Assembly (NCBI GenBank): GCA_012719455.1
Contig: JAAYAJ010000007.1
Span: 20,502 to 84,501 of the forward strand
Origin: Acidobacteriota bacterium
GTDB taxonomy: Bacteria > Acidobacteriota > UBA6911
Direction: 5' to 3'
DNA length: 64,000 nucleotides
Below are positions 18,989-28,880 of the stretch, piece by piece; within the stretch, counting starts at the first letter, position 1; each line of letters opens with the position of its first letter. Under the pieces are notes generated by a model that saw nothing but the letters and a program-made list of their open reading frames with translations, ran no database searches and was not told the DNA's origin. Position numbers and translations under genes: made by a program.

Positions 18989-20077
18989 TCAGGCAAGCAG
19001 GGTGAGAGCGTCCACGAACGGTCGGCAGTGGGTGAAAAAGCGCCGGTGGCCGGCGCAGAGGGCGTCCGGTCCCGGGCCCCCGCCGGGCGGGCCGATGCGG
19101 TTCTTGGGGCAGCCGCCGCCGCACATGTCAAGCACCGGGCAGCGGCGGCACTCCGTGGGCAGCGTCTCCGTCTTGGCCCGGCCGAAGCGCCGCTGCCGCT
19201 TGCCGCTGATCAGCTCTCCGAGCGGGGTCTCGAGGATGTTCCCCAGCCGGCAATCGGGGCGGACGAAGTGGTCGCAGCTGTAGACGTCGCCGCCCGCATC
19301 GATGACGGGCACGTTACATTCCGGGCGCAGGACGCAAAGGGTGTGTCCGAGCCCGAAGGCCACGCGCGCCGCCTCCTCGAAGAGTTGCACCCGGACGCGG
19401 CCGATGTCTCGCTCGAGCCAGCGGTCGAAGACAACGGAGAGGAACTCCCCCCACTCTTCAGCCTGGACGCTGCGGTCGCTCACCCCGCCTGCCGGCACCG
19501 GCTCCACCAGGGGCAAAAAGGTAAGAGCGCCGAACCCCGCGTCCACAAAAAAATCGTAGACCTCCACGGGAAAACGGGCGTTGCCCGAATGGATGACGGC
19601 CAGGGCCTCGACCGGGACCCCGTGGCGTTTCAGGCGCTCGTGCGCGGCCAAGACCAGGGCGTGGGTGCCGCCGCCGCCGGGAGCGACGCGGAAAAGATCG
19701 TGAAAGCGCGCGGGCCCGTCCAGGCTGAGGCCGACGCGGAACCCTTCGTGGGCCAGGAAGCTGCACCACGCTTCATCCAGGAGCAGGCCGTTGGTCTGGA
19801 TGCCGTTTTGGACCTGCAGGCCCGGGGGACAGTGCTTCCTTTGGAGCGCCACGATCCGGCGGAAGCCGTCCAGGCCGTACAGGGTGGGTTCGCCGCCGTG
19901 CCAGGCAAAGGGGATCACCGGGCCCGGGGCGCAGTCGATCTGCTGCCGGATGGCCGCTTCGAGCACCTCCTCGCGCATCCGGGCGCCGGCGGCGTGGGGG
20001 AGGGCGTAGCAATAGGCGCAATCGAGGTTGCACCAGGTCCCCACCGGCCTGGTAAACACCTGGTATTCCAATGGCAT
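18989..20077 (-). CDS. anSME-like radical SAM/SPASM enzyme
   Basis: CNLDCAYCY radical SAM motif, FAWHGGEPTL, QTNGLLLD, and a SPASM-type Cys-rich C-terminus (CNVPVIDAGGDVYSCDHF, CRRCPVLDMCGGGCPKNR). Confidence 0.85.
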   Translation of the reverse strand: MPLEYQVFTRPVGTWCNLDCAYCYALPHAAGARMREEVLEAAIRQQIDCAPGPVIPFAWHGGEPTLYGLDGFRRIVALQRKHCPPGLQVQNGIQTNGLLLDEAWCSFLAHEGFRVGLSLDGPARFHDLFRVAPGGGGTHALVLAAHERLKRHGVPVEALAVIHSGNARFPVEVYDFFVDAGFGALTFLPLVEPVPAGGVSDRSVQAEEWGEFLSVVFDRWLERDIGRVRVQLFEEAARVAFGLGHTLCVLRPECNVPVIDAGGDVYSCDHFVRPDCRLGNILETPLGELISGKRQRRFGRAKTETLPTECRRCPVLDMCGGGCPKNRIGPPGGGPGPDALCAGHRRFFTHCRPFVDALTLLA

Positions 20078-20091
20078 GGCCGTTCCCGGTT

Positions 20092-21048
20092 TCAGTGGAG
20101 GGTGGCGTCCAGACCCAGGCTTTTCAGCAGGGCGACGAGCTCGTGCATGCGGGCCTCGGAAGGGGGAACGGCCTCGAGCACCTTCCCCCGGTTTTCGATC
20201 CGCTGGTACTTGACGACTCCGAGGTTGTGGTAGGGGAGGAGCTGCACCATCTCGACCGCCGCACCGAGCGAGAGGCAGAAAACGCCGATCTCCCGGATGG
20301 CGGCGTCGGAGTCGTTGAATTCGGGAATGACCGGCACCCGGATCTGTATCTTCCCCCCGCCCGCGGCTATCAGCCGGGCGTTGTCCAGGATCCGCTCGTT
20401 CGACACCCCGGTCGCCGCCCGGTGGAGCGCCCCGTCCATCTGCTTGATGTCGTAGAGAAAGAGGTCGGTATGGGCAAGCGCGCCCTGCACGACATCCGCG
20501 GGCACGTGCCCGGTGGTGTCCAGGGCGGTGTGTATCCCCGCCTCCTTCAGTTTTTCAAGGAAGGGGAGGACGAATTTGGGCTGGCACAGGGGCTCCCCGC
20601 CCGAGACCGTGACGCCGCCGCCCGAATTCTCGTAGAACGGCCGGTCCCTGAGGACGCGCGCAAGGAGATCATCGAGAGTGTAGTCTGTTCCGCAGATCTC
20701 GAGCGCCTTCGGGTAGCAGCCGCGGGCGCATGCGCCGCAGACGTCGCAGGAGGAACGGTCGATCCGGACCAGGCGGATCTCCTCCCCGGTGCCGGGCCGT
20801 TGGACCCGTTCACCTGGGGAGAGGGCCCCGCGGGGGCAGAGCGGGAGGCAACGGCCGCAGGTATCGATCCCGATGCAGCGCGCGGCCAGCCAGCTGAGCT
20901 GCGGGGCGAACGATTGCGATTCGGGGCTGTGGCACCAGGGGCAGGTGAGGGGACACCCTTTGAAAAAAACGGTGGTGCGGATTCCCGGGCCGTCCTGGAT
21001 CGAAAAGCCCTGGATGTCGTAGACCTTCCCTGTAAGCTCCTTTGCCAT
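20092..21048 (-). CDS. Glycyl-radical enzyme activating protein
   Basis: GFSIQDGPGIRTTVFFKGCPLTCPWCHSPESQ; two extra ferredoxin-type Cys clusters (CIGIDTCGRCLPLCP, CDVCGACARGC); GGVTVSGGEPL. Confidence 0.93.
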   Translation of the reverse strand: MAKELTGKVYDIQGFSIQDGPGIRTTVFFKGCPLTCPWCHSPESQSFAPQLSWLAARCIGIDTCGRCLPLCPRGALSPGERVQRPGTGEEIRLVRIDRSSCDVCGACARGCYPKALEICGTDYTLDDLLARVLRDRPFYENSGGGVTVSGGEPLCQPKFVLPFLEKLKEAGIHTALDTTGHVPADVVQGALAHTDLFLYDIKQMDGALHRAATGVSNERILDNARLIAAGGGKIQIRVPVIPEFNDSDAAIREIGVFCLSLGAAVEMVQLLPYHNLGVVKYQRIENRGKVLEAVPPSEARMHELVALLKSLGLDATLH

Positions 21049-21051
21049 TGG

Positions 21052-23469
21052 CTAGAGATTGAGCTCGGTGCGCCGGATGATGTCCTCCTGGCTGGCCCGG
21101 TAGAGTTCGACGAAATAGGCGCTGAAGCCCGCGATCCGCACCACCAGGTCGCGGTAGTCTTCCGGCACCTCCTGCGCGCGGCGCAGGGTGTCGGCGCTGA
21201 CGATGTTGAACTGCATCTCCATCCCCCCCAGGTCGAAATAGGTCCGGATCAGGGCGATGAGCTTCTCCTTGCCGCTTTCACTCGCCAGCGCGGTGGGGTG
21301 GAAGCGCATGTTGAGCAACGTTCCGTTCGAGAACTTCTTCTGGTCGATGACCGACACCGACCGGAGCGTGGCCGTCGGTCCCGAGCGGTCCATCTGCTGC
21401 ACGGGCGAGATGCCGTCCGAAAGCGGGGTCCCCGCCTTGCGCCCGTCGGGGGAGGCGGCCGTCGACATGCCGAACAGGACGTGAGCGGTGACGGGGAAGA
21501 GGCCGGCGGCCCAGCGGCCGCGCGGGCCGGTGGCGGCGTTGACCGCGTCGCCGTACACGTCCGTGGCCCAGCGGGCGAAGCAGTCGACGTCGGGGTTGTC
21601 GTTGCCGTAATGGGGCGCCTCGTTGAGGATTCTCTGGCGCAGCTCCTCGTGCCCCTCCCAGTCGGCCATGATGGCGTCGTAGAGCTCCCGGGCGGAGACG
21701 CTCCGCTCTTCGTAGACGAGGTGCTTGACCACGGCCAGGCTGTCGGCGATGTTGCCGATGGCTATGGCGGCGTTGCCGGTGGAGTTGTACCGGGCGCCCC
21801 CCTTCATCACGTCCCGGCCCGATTCCATGCAACCGTCGACGGTGGCTGACAGGAGCGGGAGCTGCATATGTTCCGAGGCGACCATCTCCCAGGTGTTGAC
21901 CAGGCTGATGTGCCAGCCGACGAAGTACTCGATCTGTTGTCGGACCGCGTCGAGAACCTCGTCGAACGTCTCCATCTCGTACAGGTAGCCGGTCGGGAGT
22001 CCCACCCGCCCCCCGCGGCTGCCGTCGGGCGCCGGCATCGGGTTATGCCCGTCGTTGATGGCGAGGAGGAAGGCGTTCAGGAGGTTGAAGAACGATTCGG
22101 TCCCGTTGCCGCCGGGACACGCCCACTCGTCGCCGCATCCCTGCGGCTCCACGCACCCGATCAGGCAGTAGTTGCGCGCGCTCTCGAGCGGGAGCCCGCG
22201 CGCCATGAGGGCGGGGATGATGACGTCGTCGTTTTGGAACGTCGGCACCCCTCCGGCGATGCGCGTCGTCTCGATGGCGGCGTCCCAGAGTTCGGGCGGC
22301 GTCCCCTTGTGGATCCGGAGCGACTGCGGCGGGTCGTGAAGCAGCAAGCGCCCGGAGGACTGCAGCATCATGAAGGTCACCGGGTTGGTCGCGTCCCGGC
22401 CGTCCCGGGTGACCCCTCCGAGCGTCATCAGCTGCCCGCTGGTGTAGCCCGGGCCTGAGAGCGTCGCGAAATAGGGCCAAATTTTGTTCATTTCCGCGAC
22501 CTTAAGATAAAAAAGATCAAGTAATTCTTGAGCTCTTTCGGGCGTGATCCGGCCAGCGGCGAGGTCGGCCTCGTAAAACGGCGCGAGGTACTGGTCCACC
22601 CGCCCGAAACTGATGCCGTGTTGTTGCGCGTCGAGACAGAGGCCGATCTGGTAGAGGAACATGCACTGGATGGCGTCGTGAAACGACCGGCACGGATTGG
22701 CCATGATCCAACCGAGTGAATCGGCCATTTCCAGGAGCTCGGCTTTGCGCGCCGGGTCCGTTTCAAGCGCCGCCTGGCGCGCGCATTCCTCCGCGTAGCG
22801 GCGCGAGAGGATGATCATTCCCTCCGACACGATGGTGACGGCGCGGTAAAAGTTGTAGCGCTCGGCCCCGTTGCCGTACATCCGCCCTTCGAGTTCGCTC
22901 ATCTTCTCTTCCGCTTCGGCCCGGATGGCTCCGAAGCCGCGGTGGAGGGCGGTTTCGAAGTTAGCGACGAAATGGCCGGTCGGCGAGGTGCAGGTGCCCG
23001 TGGTCCCGAAATAAGTCACGCCGCTTCCGGCTGCGCCGAAGTAGCCCAGGGGGATGTATTCGTCCACCTTGGCGCTCAGGCTCTCCTTGCGCCAGTAATC
23101 GCCGGTCTCGAGCAGGTAGCGGGTGTCCTCGTCGGAGATGTCGTAGGGGTCGGTGTCCCGCTTGGGGATGGTGCCGGCGGCCAGTTCGTCGAGAAACCAG
23201 CCGAAGGAGATCTCCGGGTAGAGGGCGCAGGCGCGGTAGCGCGTGGCCTGCCACCCGACAATCACCTCGTTGGGGTTGACGAGCACCGGGAGGCGCTCGC
23301 AAATATTGAGGAAGTTCTTGGCCCGTTTCAGGATCCCCTGCAGCTGCGGGTTTTCACGGTAATAATCGGTGACGATCCGGTAGCGGGCGGTGCAGATGCT
23401 GGGCTTCGCCGTGCGGTATTTTTCACGGATGGCGGCGACGCGGTCGGTGACAGGGCTCAACACGTACAT
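21052..23469 (-). CDS. Glycyl radical enzyme (CxE dehydratase/lyase/decarboxylase type, substrate unassigned)
   Basis: 805 aa; NYCLIGCVEPQ active-site motif; C-terminal LVVRIAGFSAYFVELYRASQEDIIRRTE glycyl radical loop (Gly codon 21127-21129 in plus coordinates). Confidence 0.93.
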   Translation of the reverse strand: MYVLSPVTDRVAAIREKYRTAKPSICTARYRIVTDYYRENPQLQGILKRAKNFLNICERLPVLVNPNEVIVGWQATRYRACALYPEISFGWFLDELAAGTIPKRDTDPYDISDEDTRYLLETGDYWRKESLSAKVDEYIPLGYFGAAGSGVTYFGTTGTCTSPTGHFVANFETALHRGFGAIRAEAEEKMSELEGRMYGNGAERYNFYRAVTIVSEGMIILSRRYAEECARQAALETDPARKAELLEMADSLGWIMANPCRSFHDAIQCMFLYQIGLCLDAQQHGISFGRVDQYLAPFYEADLAAGRITPERAQELLDLFYLKVAEMNKIWPYFATLSGPGYTSGQLMTLGGVTRDGRDATNPVTFMMLQSSGRLLLHDPPQSLRIHKGTPPELWDAAIETTRIAGGVPTFQNDDVIIPALMARGLPLESARNYCLIGCVEPQGCGDEWACPGGNGTESFFNLLNAFLLAINDGHNPMPAPDGSRGGRVGLPTGYLYEMETFDEVLDAVRQQIEYFVGWHISLVNTWEMVASEHMQLPLLSATVDGCMESGRDVMKGGARYNSTGNAAIAIGNIADSLAVVKHLVYEERSVSARELYDAIMADWEGHEELRQRILNEAPHYGNDNPDVDCFARWATDVYGDAVNAATGPRGRWAAGLFPVTAHVLFGMSTAASPDGRKAGTPLSDGISPVQQMDRSGPTATLRSVSVIDQKKFSNGTLLNMRFHPTALASESGKEKLIALIRTYFDLGGMEMQFNIVSADTLRRAQEVPEDYRDLVVRIAGFSAYFVELYRASQEDIIRRTELNL

Positions 23470-23694
23470 AATATTCCTCCCGGGGCTTGAGGGCCTAAAA
23501 TGTCATTCTACCGGGAAACACCCCCGTCCGACAATGAATTAACCCGGGGCAGGGTGGAAGCGACGCTATGCGCCCGGCCTGAACTGCTGGTGCAATCAGG
23601 CTGAGGGGTCGAAGATACGACCAGGTGCTCTCGCGGGATCGTCCGCAGGGAAAACGCCCCGCGTCATGGAAAATCCGCGGCAATCGCGGCGTTT

Positions 23695-26169
23695 TTAAAT
23701 CTTCCCAAGGGCTTTCAATGCCCGCATCGGAGTCAGCGGATAATCCAGCGCCCATTTGCCGGTGGCGTTGAAGAACGCTCCGGCCGTGATTCCGGACATG
23801 GATGCCGCGGACGCTTCGCCGATGCCGCAGGCGCCGTACGATGAATATCCGAGGTGGCTCTCATTGAGGAAGCATTTCACTTCCGGGTAATCATTCATCG
23901 TGCCGATGTGGTAGCCGATGTTGTCGAAGTTCAGGCCGACGCCGGTTTTCGGGCAGTAGACCTTTTCTTCCGTAGCGCTTCTTCCCAAGCCCATGATCGC
24001 GCCACCGTACTGCTGGGCTTCCGCGCCGCGGCGGTTGAAGAGATGACCGACATCGTTGACGCAGACCACGTTCGTGACCGTTATTTCTCCGGTCTCGGTG
24101 TCGACTTCAACTTCGATGAAATGAGCCTGCCGGCTCATGACGTACATATTGGGATGCGGTTTGCCGTTCAGCGTCAACCCACTGATATTCGGGGCCGTGG
24201 GATGGATGATCGCGGGATCCTGGCCCCAGAATGCCCCGGCAACCTCCTTTACACTTTTCCTGTTGGAGGGATCGGCTTTTTCGAAAACAAATCCATCGCG
24301 GACATCCAGTTCTTCTATTGTCTTGCCGGGGAACATGGGCTGTGGTGTCCCCATTGTCCGCATCATCATGCCCATCGGGCGAGGCTTCACGGCATAGCTG
24401 AGGATTTTGTCTTTAAGCTGCCGTGCGGCGAGAATCAGTTGCGGAGTGCTCTGGCAGATTCCCATGGCGCCGCCCGGGACCCAGAAATGGTACGCGCCGG
24501 CATCGGAGCGCTGCACGTGGACCACGGTATCCTCATAGCGCAGCCCGGCTTCCGCGGCGACCGCTTTGCGGAAGGAGGATTCCGTGTCCATGCCGAAATC
24601 GGCCCGCTCCCCGATGATGTGAACCTGGCCTTCGCGCAAAATCAGGCAGCCGAACTGCCGGCCGGGCATCCATCCCCATTCATTGATGTGAACGAAACCC
24701 AATCCATGCATTCTGCCATTCGGCAGTTTGAGCGCTCCCGGGGCATGCCATTTGTTATCCCAGTCGATCGCCTTTTTGCCCAGTTCGAGCACTTCTTTCA
24801 AGCTGTGCCGTTGCGGGAAGCCATTCTCCTTCTGGTAGGCCGTGACCCAGTCCCAGTCGTGTCCCCTGCATCCGTCGTTCTTCAGGGCGACTTCCGTCGG
24901 ATCCAGGCCAAGTTCGGCTGCGACTTTATCGAACATCACGTTGTGCGGCACGCAGCTATGTGCGCCGTGCCTGAAGCAGATGTGATGTCCCGTATTGATC
25001 AAGGCCCACTCCTGCGTGTTCCGTATGTTGGCGATGGAGGTGGACTCGTACGTTTTGTCTACGTGCAATTCTCCGAATGGACCAATCACGTGCCAGTCGC
25101 AGGCCGTGATCGTGCCGTCTTTTTTTGCGCCGATTTTACATCTATAAACCGCCGTGTCGTCGCCGTTCGCGTAAAAATTGCTTTCGTCGAACAGCACTTT
25201 TACCGGCCGGTCCTTGACTCTCCGGGCCAGGATCGCCGCCATGCGTATGAAGGCCGCCGAGTATGCCAGCCAGGCGAAGCCACCGTACCAGGCGCCCTGA
25301 AAGGGTCTGGTCACCGTGATCTTGTTGTATTCGCAGATCGGCGGGATCGGCTGCGTTCTGTCCGTGGGCGGCACTTTCGCCTCGAGAGTCGAAGGGGACA
25401 TGCCGAGCGCGAGGTTGTTCAAAGAGATCGAAGGAGCGATGGCGCTGGCCAGGATCGGCTGCATATGACACGTGTGGTGCGGCCAGATATCGAGACAGTC
25501 GCCCCTCCACTGCACGACGCAAGCCATGGCTTCAACACCGGCGACGGTGTTGGTGGCCCGTGTCATCGTGTACTCCATGATTTTATCCGCTTCGGCGAAG
25601 CCTTTCTGAACGTTCCCGATTTCGGTCGTCCGCGTCACGACGGTGTTAGGCGGTGTTGCCTTCTCATTCAGGCGCAGGACTTCGGGCATAATCGCGGGGG
25701 CGGTCGGTTTCAGCGATTCTTCCATGTCCAGAATAAAAGGCAGTTCTTCCCATTTGATCTCAATCAGCCGGAGCGCCCGGTCACACAGCTCCTCGCTGTC
25801 GGCGACCACGGCAACGCCCATGGGGTGCTGATAAAAATCGCTGGTCTTGGGGAGCGTGAGGATATTGTACTGGCTCGCGCAGTAGCCCCCTGTGGCATTT
25901 TCGAGAGCGATGTCGGGGTCGTCAAATCGCAGGATGTCACGGACTCCCGTAAGCTTTTCCGCCTTGCTCGTGTCCATGCCTACGATTCTGGCGTGGGAAT
26001 AGGGGGAAGTCAGGACCTTGGCGTACAGCATGCCGGGAAGGTGCAGGTCCCTTGTGTACATTGCCTGGCCGGACACCTTGTCATGGCCGTCATGTTTCGG
26101 CGAGCTGTATTCGACCGGTGTAAAACCCTCGGGGATTCTCCATGTCCAGGGCCTGTAATCTTCCGCCAT
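23695..26169 (-). CDS. Xanthine dehydrogenase-family molybdopterin-binding subunit (divergent)
   Basis: 824 aa; KVSGQAMYTRDLHLPGMLYAKVLTSPYSHARI; GACGIGEASAASM retains the catalytic Glu motif; FGGK-type motif replaced by FQGAWYGGFAW. Confidence 0.85.
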   Translation of the reverse strand: MAEDYRPWTWRIPEGFTPVEYSSPKHDGHDKVSGQAMYTRDLHLPGMLYAKVLTSPYSHARIVGMDTSKAEKLTGVRDILRFDDPDIALENATGGYCASQYNILTLPKTSDFYQHPMGVAVVADSEELCDRALRLIEIKWEELPFILDMEESLKPTAPAIMPEVLRLNEKATPPNTVVTRTTEIGNVQKGFAEADKIMEYTMTRATNTVAGVEAMACVVQWRGDCLDIWPHHTCHMQPILASAIAPSISLNNLALGMSPSTLEAKVPPTDRTQPIPPICEYNKITVTRPFQGAWYGGFAWLAYSAAFIRMAAILARRVKDRPVKVLFDESNFYANGDDTAVYRCKIGAKKDGTITACDWHVIGPFGELHVDKTYESTSIANIRNTQEWALINTGHHICFRHGAHSCVPHNVMFDKVAAELGLDPTEVALKNDGCRGHDWDWVTAYQKENGFPQRHSLKEVLELGKKAIDWDNKWHAPGALKLPNGRMHGLGFVHINEWGWMPGRQFGCLILREGQVHIIGERADFGMDTESSFRKAVAAEAGLRYEDTVVHVQRSDAGAYHFWVPGGAMGICQSTPQLILAARQLKDKILSYAVKPRPMGMMMRTMGTPQPMFPGKTIEELDVRDGFVFEKADPSNRKSVKEVAGAFWGQDPAIIHPTAPNISGLTLNGKPHPNMYVMSRQAHFIEVEVDTETGEITVTNVVCVNDVGHLFNRRGAEAQQYGGAIMGLGRSATEEKVYCPKTGVGLNFDNIGYHIGTMNDYPEVKCFLNESHLGYSSYGACGIGEASAASMSGITAGAFFNATGKWALDYPLTPMRALKALGKI

Positions 26170-26433
26170 TTCGTTCCTCCTTGTGGAACCGCCAATCTTC
26201 TACTACTCCGGTAGTTCGGTTCCGGTAGATTCTATCTCAGGATTCCGATTTGTCATCCCAATTTTTCAGGTGCAGTCGCGGTTATTTCATGGTGTACCCG
26301 GACATTCCCATTCAAGTTATGGGTTTCCCGGTTGAAGCAGGCAATGGAAATGTCGAAGGATGGTCGGAATGGATAGCCTTTACTTCTATGATATCCATGA
26401 GGCTGTCATCCGGCGTGAGGCGGCCCCTTCGAT

Positions 26434-28659
26434 TTATATAATCTCTTTCTGGTATTGCGAGTTGACAAACAGGATGGTGCCGGCTTCATCATAACCACCG
26501 AGGACGACCTCCCCGTTCTGCCTCAGCGCTTCGGGCCTGAAACCGGTCATTACCATGGCGGCGGTGGCCGACTTTTCATTGATGAGATTCTTGACGGAGC
26601 TCTCATGGATGATCTCGATGATTTCCACATTCTTTTCGGTTATCGGAAGTCGGCCCGCAGTGATCAGCGCCTCCAGTTCCCGCCGTGTCTCTTCAAACTG
26701 GCCGGGCTTGCAAGTGCTGAAGACCTTGATGAATGATTTCTTCCAGTCAGGGTGTCCCAAGACGATAAAGCTCAGCAGTATCAGCAGGCTGGCGTTTTCA
26801 GGCTCGTTGAAATCGATCCATACGTGAATGCCCCTGCTGCAGACTATCTCCCTCGAGGCTGAGGCAAGGAGGCACATGTCGAAGTTGCCTGCCTTGATGA
26901 GACGTATGTTGTCAATGATCTCGGGCAGGTTCTCGGGATTCTCCTTGTCGTATTCAAAGACAACCATGTTGTTTTCCATGCCGGAGATTCCCGGCACCTG
27001 TATGGCCTGGACGATTGCCGAGGTGTACGAGGGGGATATGATGGTGTCGACATAGACGTGGTTATGCGAGGTCTCGTACAATTCGATCAGTTTAGCCAGC
27101 TCCTCCGTTGCCTGCTGGCTCGTGGTCCGGGAATAGTATCCGTCGATCCGGTGCAGGTAGGTGCCGAAGCCATAGCTGTATGAGAGCCAGTTCAGAAGCC
27201 GGAAAGCCCTTTCCCGCTTGAAGGAGTCCTTCGAGATGCAGATCACCCCGGGCCGCCATTCCTTTTCCTTTTGCCTGCTCCCGCTCTTTTGCAGGTAAAC
27301 CTGCAGCTTCCGGCTGATCTGGAAGAGGGTGTTGGCAAAGAGCGATTCCAGGCCTGCCCGGTCGCCATGGTAATGGTTTATGCATGAATAGATTATTACG
27401 ATGAGCAGGGAAGCGGCCAGGGCATACGGTGTATTGATCTTGAACATCACGATGACCGCAATCACAAAGCCCATCAGTGACAGGTACCATTTTGACCTGA
27501 ACGACGGCCGGTATGAGGGGGACGAGCCGAAGTGGTTGAGAAATGATATCAGGCAGAGTGAACCGTAGGATACGAGGAAGAACATCGATATTATTTCAGC
27601 CACCGCGTTGACGTTGCCCAACGCCACAAACACGGACGCGAGCAGCAATGTCACCAGGGTGGCGTTCGCCGGTTCCCCGTCATGGCTTCTTGATTCTGCG
27701 AGCCACGTGTTGAGTCTGGTCGAGGGAAACGAGGTGTCTTTTGCCAGAGCCTGCAGGGTTCTGGGAGCAACCATGAGCGAGCCGAGGGCCGAGGTGAGGG
27801 TTGAGGCCGCCAGGCCCAAGGGAATAATAACGGCTCCCCCAATGGCTATCTTCCCCATGATCAGTTGGTCACTAAGCAGCTCTTCCGGCGAGGCCGAGAC
27901 GGCCAGTTTCCAGATCAAAAGGATGTAAACCACCATGCCTGTCAGTGTCGCCAGGATTGTGCCGAGAGGGATGGACCTGGCGGGATTCTTCAGGTCACCT
28001 GACAAACCCACACCGGCGGTAACTCCGGTGAAAGCGGGGAAGCAGATGGCAAACACCATGAAGAAATCGCCCATGTTGCGCATATCCCACAGCGGCAGTT
28101 GACTGGTTGCCAGGCTCCCTTCGGTGGGTTTGCCGAGAAAGAACAACAGGAGGCTGACAAACAGGATGGCATTCACGGCATAGAGCATCTTCACACCGGT
28201 AGCGGATCCCTTCCTCAGTATCATCATCCCGAGAACCACGATTGCCGGCAGGCTTATCACCTGTCGGGGCAGGATAATTGAGAATTGCCGTGTAACGAAG
28301 TTGAACAGGAATTCGAATGACTCGGCGAAGGCTATGATGTAAAAGGCCACGCTGATTGCCTGTGACAGGTAAAGTGCAATGCCTATTGTGGCGCCGATGT
28401 TCAGACCGAATGACCTGGATATGATGAAGTATTCTCCCCCTCCTTCAACCCTCTTGTTGGTGGCCAGTTCCGAGATTGCCAGGGCGGTGGGGATGGTTAC
28501 GGCGTGCCCCATGATAATCAGCAGCAGGGTTCCGCAGAATCCCAGCGTCCCCACCGCAAAGCCGAAGCGGAGGAACACTATGGCTCCGATTATGGTTGAA
28601 ATGGCCGTAAAGTAGACGGGAGCCGTTCCGAATCCGGACTTTTTTTCGGTTGCTTTCAT
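26434..28659 (-). CDS. Cation-chloride-cotransporter/SLC12-like APC permease with cytosolic C-terminal domain
   Basis: STIIGAIVFLRFGFAVG, ALYLSQAISVAFYIIAFAE, GDLKNPARSIPLGTI, AASTLTSALGSLMVAPRTLQALAKD. Confidence 0.8.
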   Translation of the reverse strand: MKATEKKSGFGTAPVYFTAISTIIGAIVFLRFGFAVGTLGFCGTLLLIIMGHAVTIPTALAISELATNKRVEGGGEYFIISRSFGLNIGATIGIALYLSQAISVAFYIIAFAESFEFLFNFVTRQFSIILPRQVISLPAIVVLGMMILRKGSATGVKMLYAVNAILFVSLLLFFLGKPTEGSLATSQLPLWDMRNMGDFFMVFAICFPAFTGVTAGVGLSGDLKNPARSIPLGTILATLTGMVVYILLIWKLAVSASPEELLSDQLIMGKIAIGGAVIIPLGLAASTLTSALGSLMVAPRTLQALAKDTSFPSTRLNTWLAESRSHDGEPANATLVTLLLASVFVALGNVNAVAEIISMFFLVSYGSLCLISFLNHFGSSPSYRPSFRSKWYLSLMGFVIAVIVMFKINTPYALAASLLIVIIYSCINHYHGDRAGLESLFANTLFQISRKLQVYLQKSGSRQKEKEWRPGVICISKDSFKRERAFRLLNWLSYSYGFGTYLHRIDGYYSRTTSQQATEELAKLIELYETSHNHVYVDTIISPSYTSAIVQAIQVPGISGMENNMVVFEYDKENPENLPEIIDNIRLIKAGNFDMCLLASASREIVCSRGIHVWIDFNEPENASLLILLSFIVLGHPDWKKSFIKVFSTCKPGQFEETRRELEALITAGRLPITEKNVEIIEIIHESSVKNLINEKSATAAMVMTGFRPEALRQNGEVVLGGYDEAGTILFVNSQYQKEII

Positions 28660-28880
28660 CAGGGGTGCAACCTTCTTTCCGTAAATTCAAACAGGATCTG
28701 ACCGGGGTCGCCAAATCCGTTTTCCCGGTCTTTGAACGACGAATTCAAAAGAAAGGAAACCGGAGCGGCCTACCGATCCGAATGTAACGCAGCAGCCGGC
28801 GCGGTGCAACCGCTTAATGAATCCGGAATGTGTTGGGGGAAGCCGTGCGAATCATGCTCGAGGAGGCCACGGGATTGGTT

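Noticed and set aside
23854-26214. 786-aa plus-strand ORF
   Set aside because: Antisense shadow of the XDH-type gene; no family motif.
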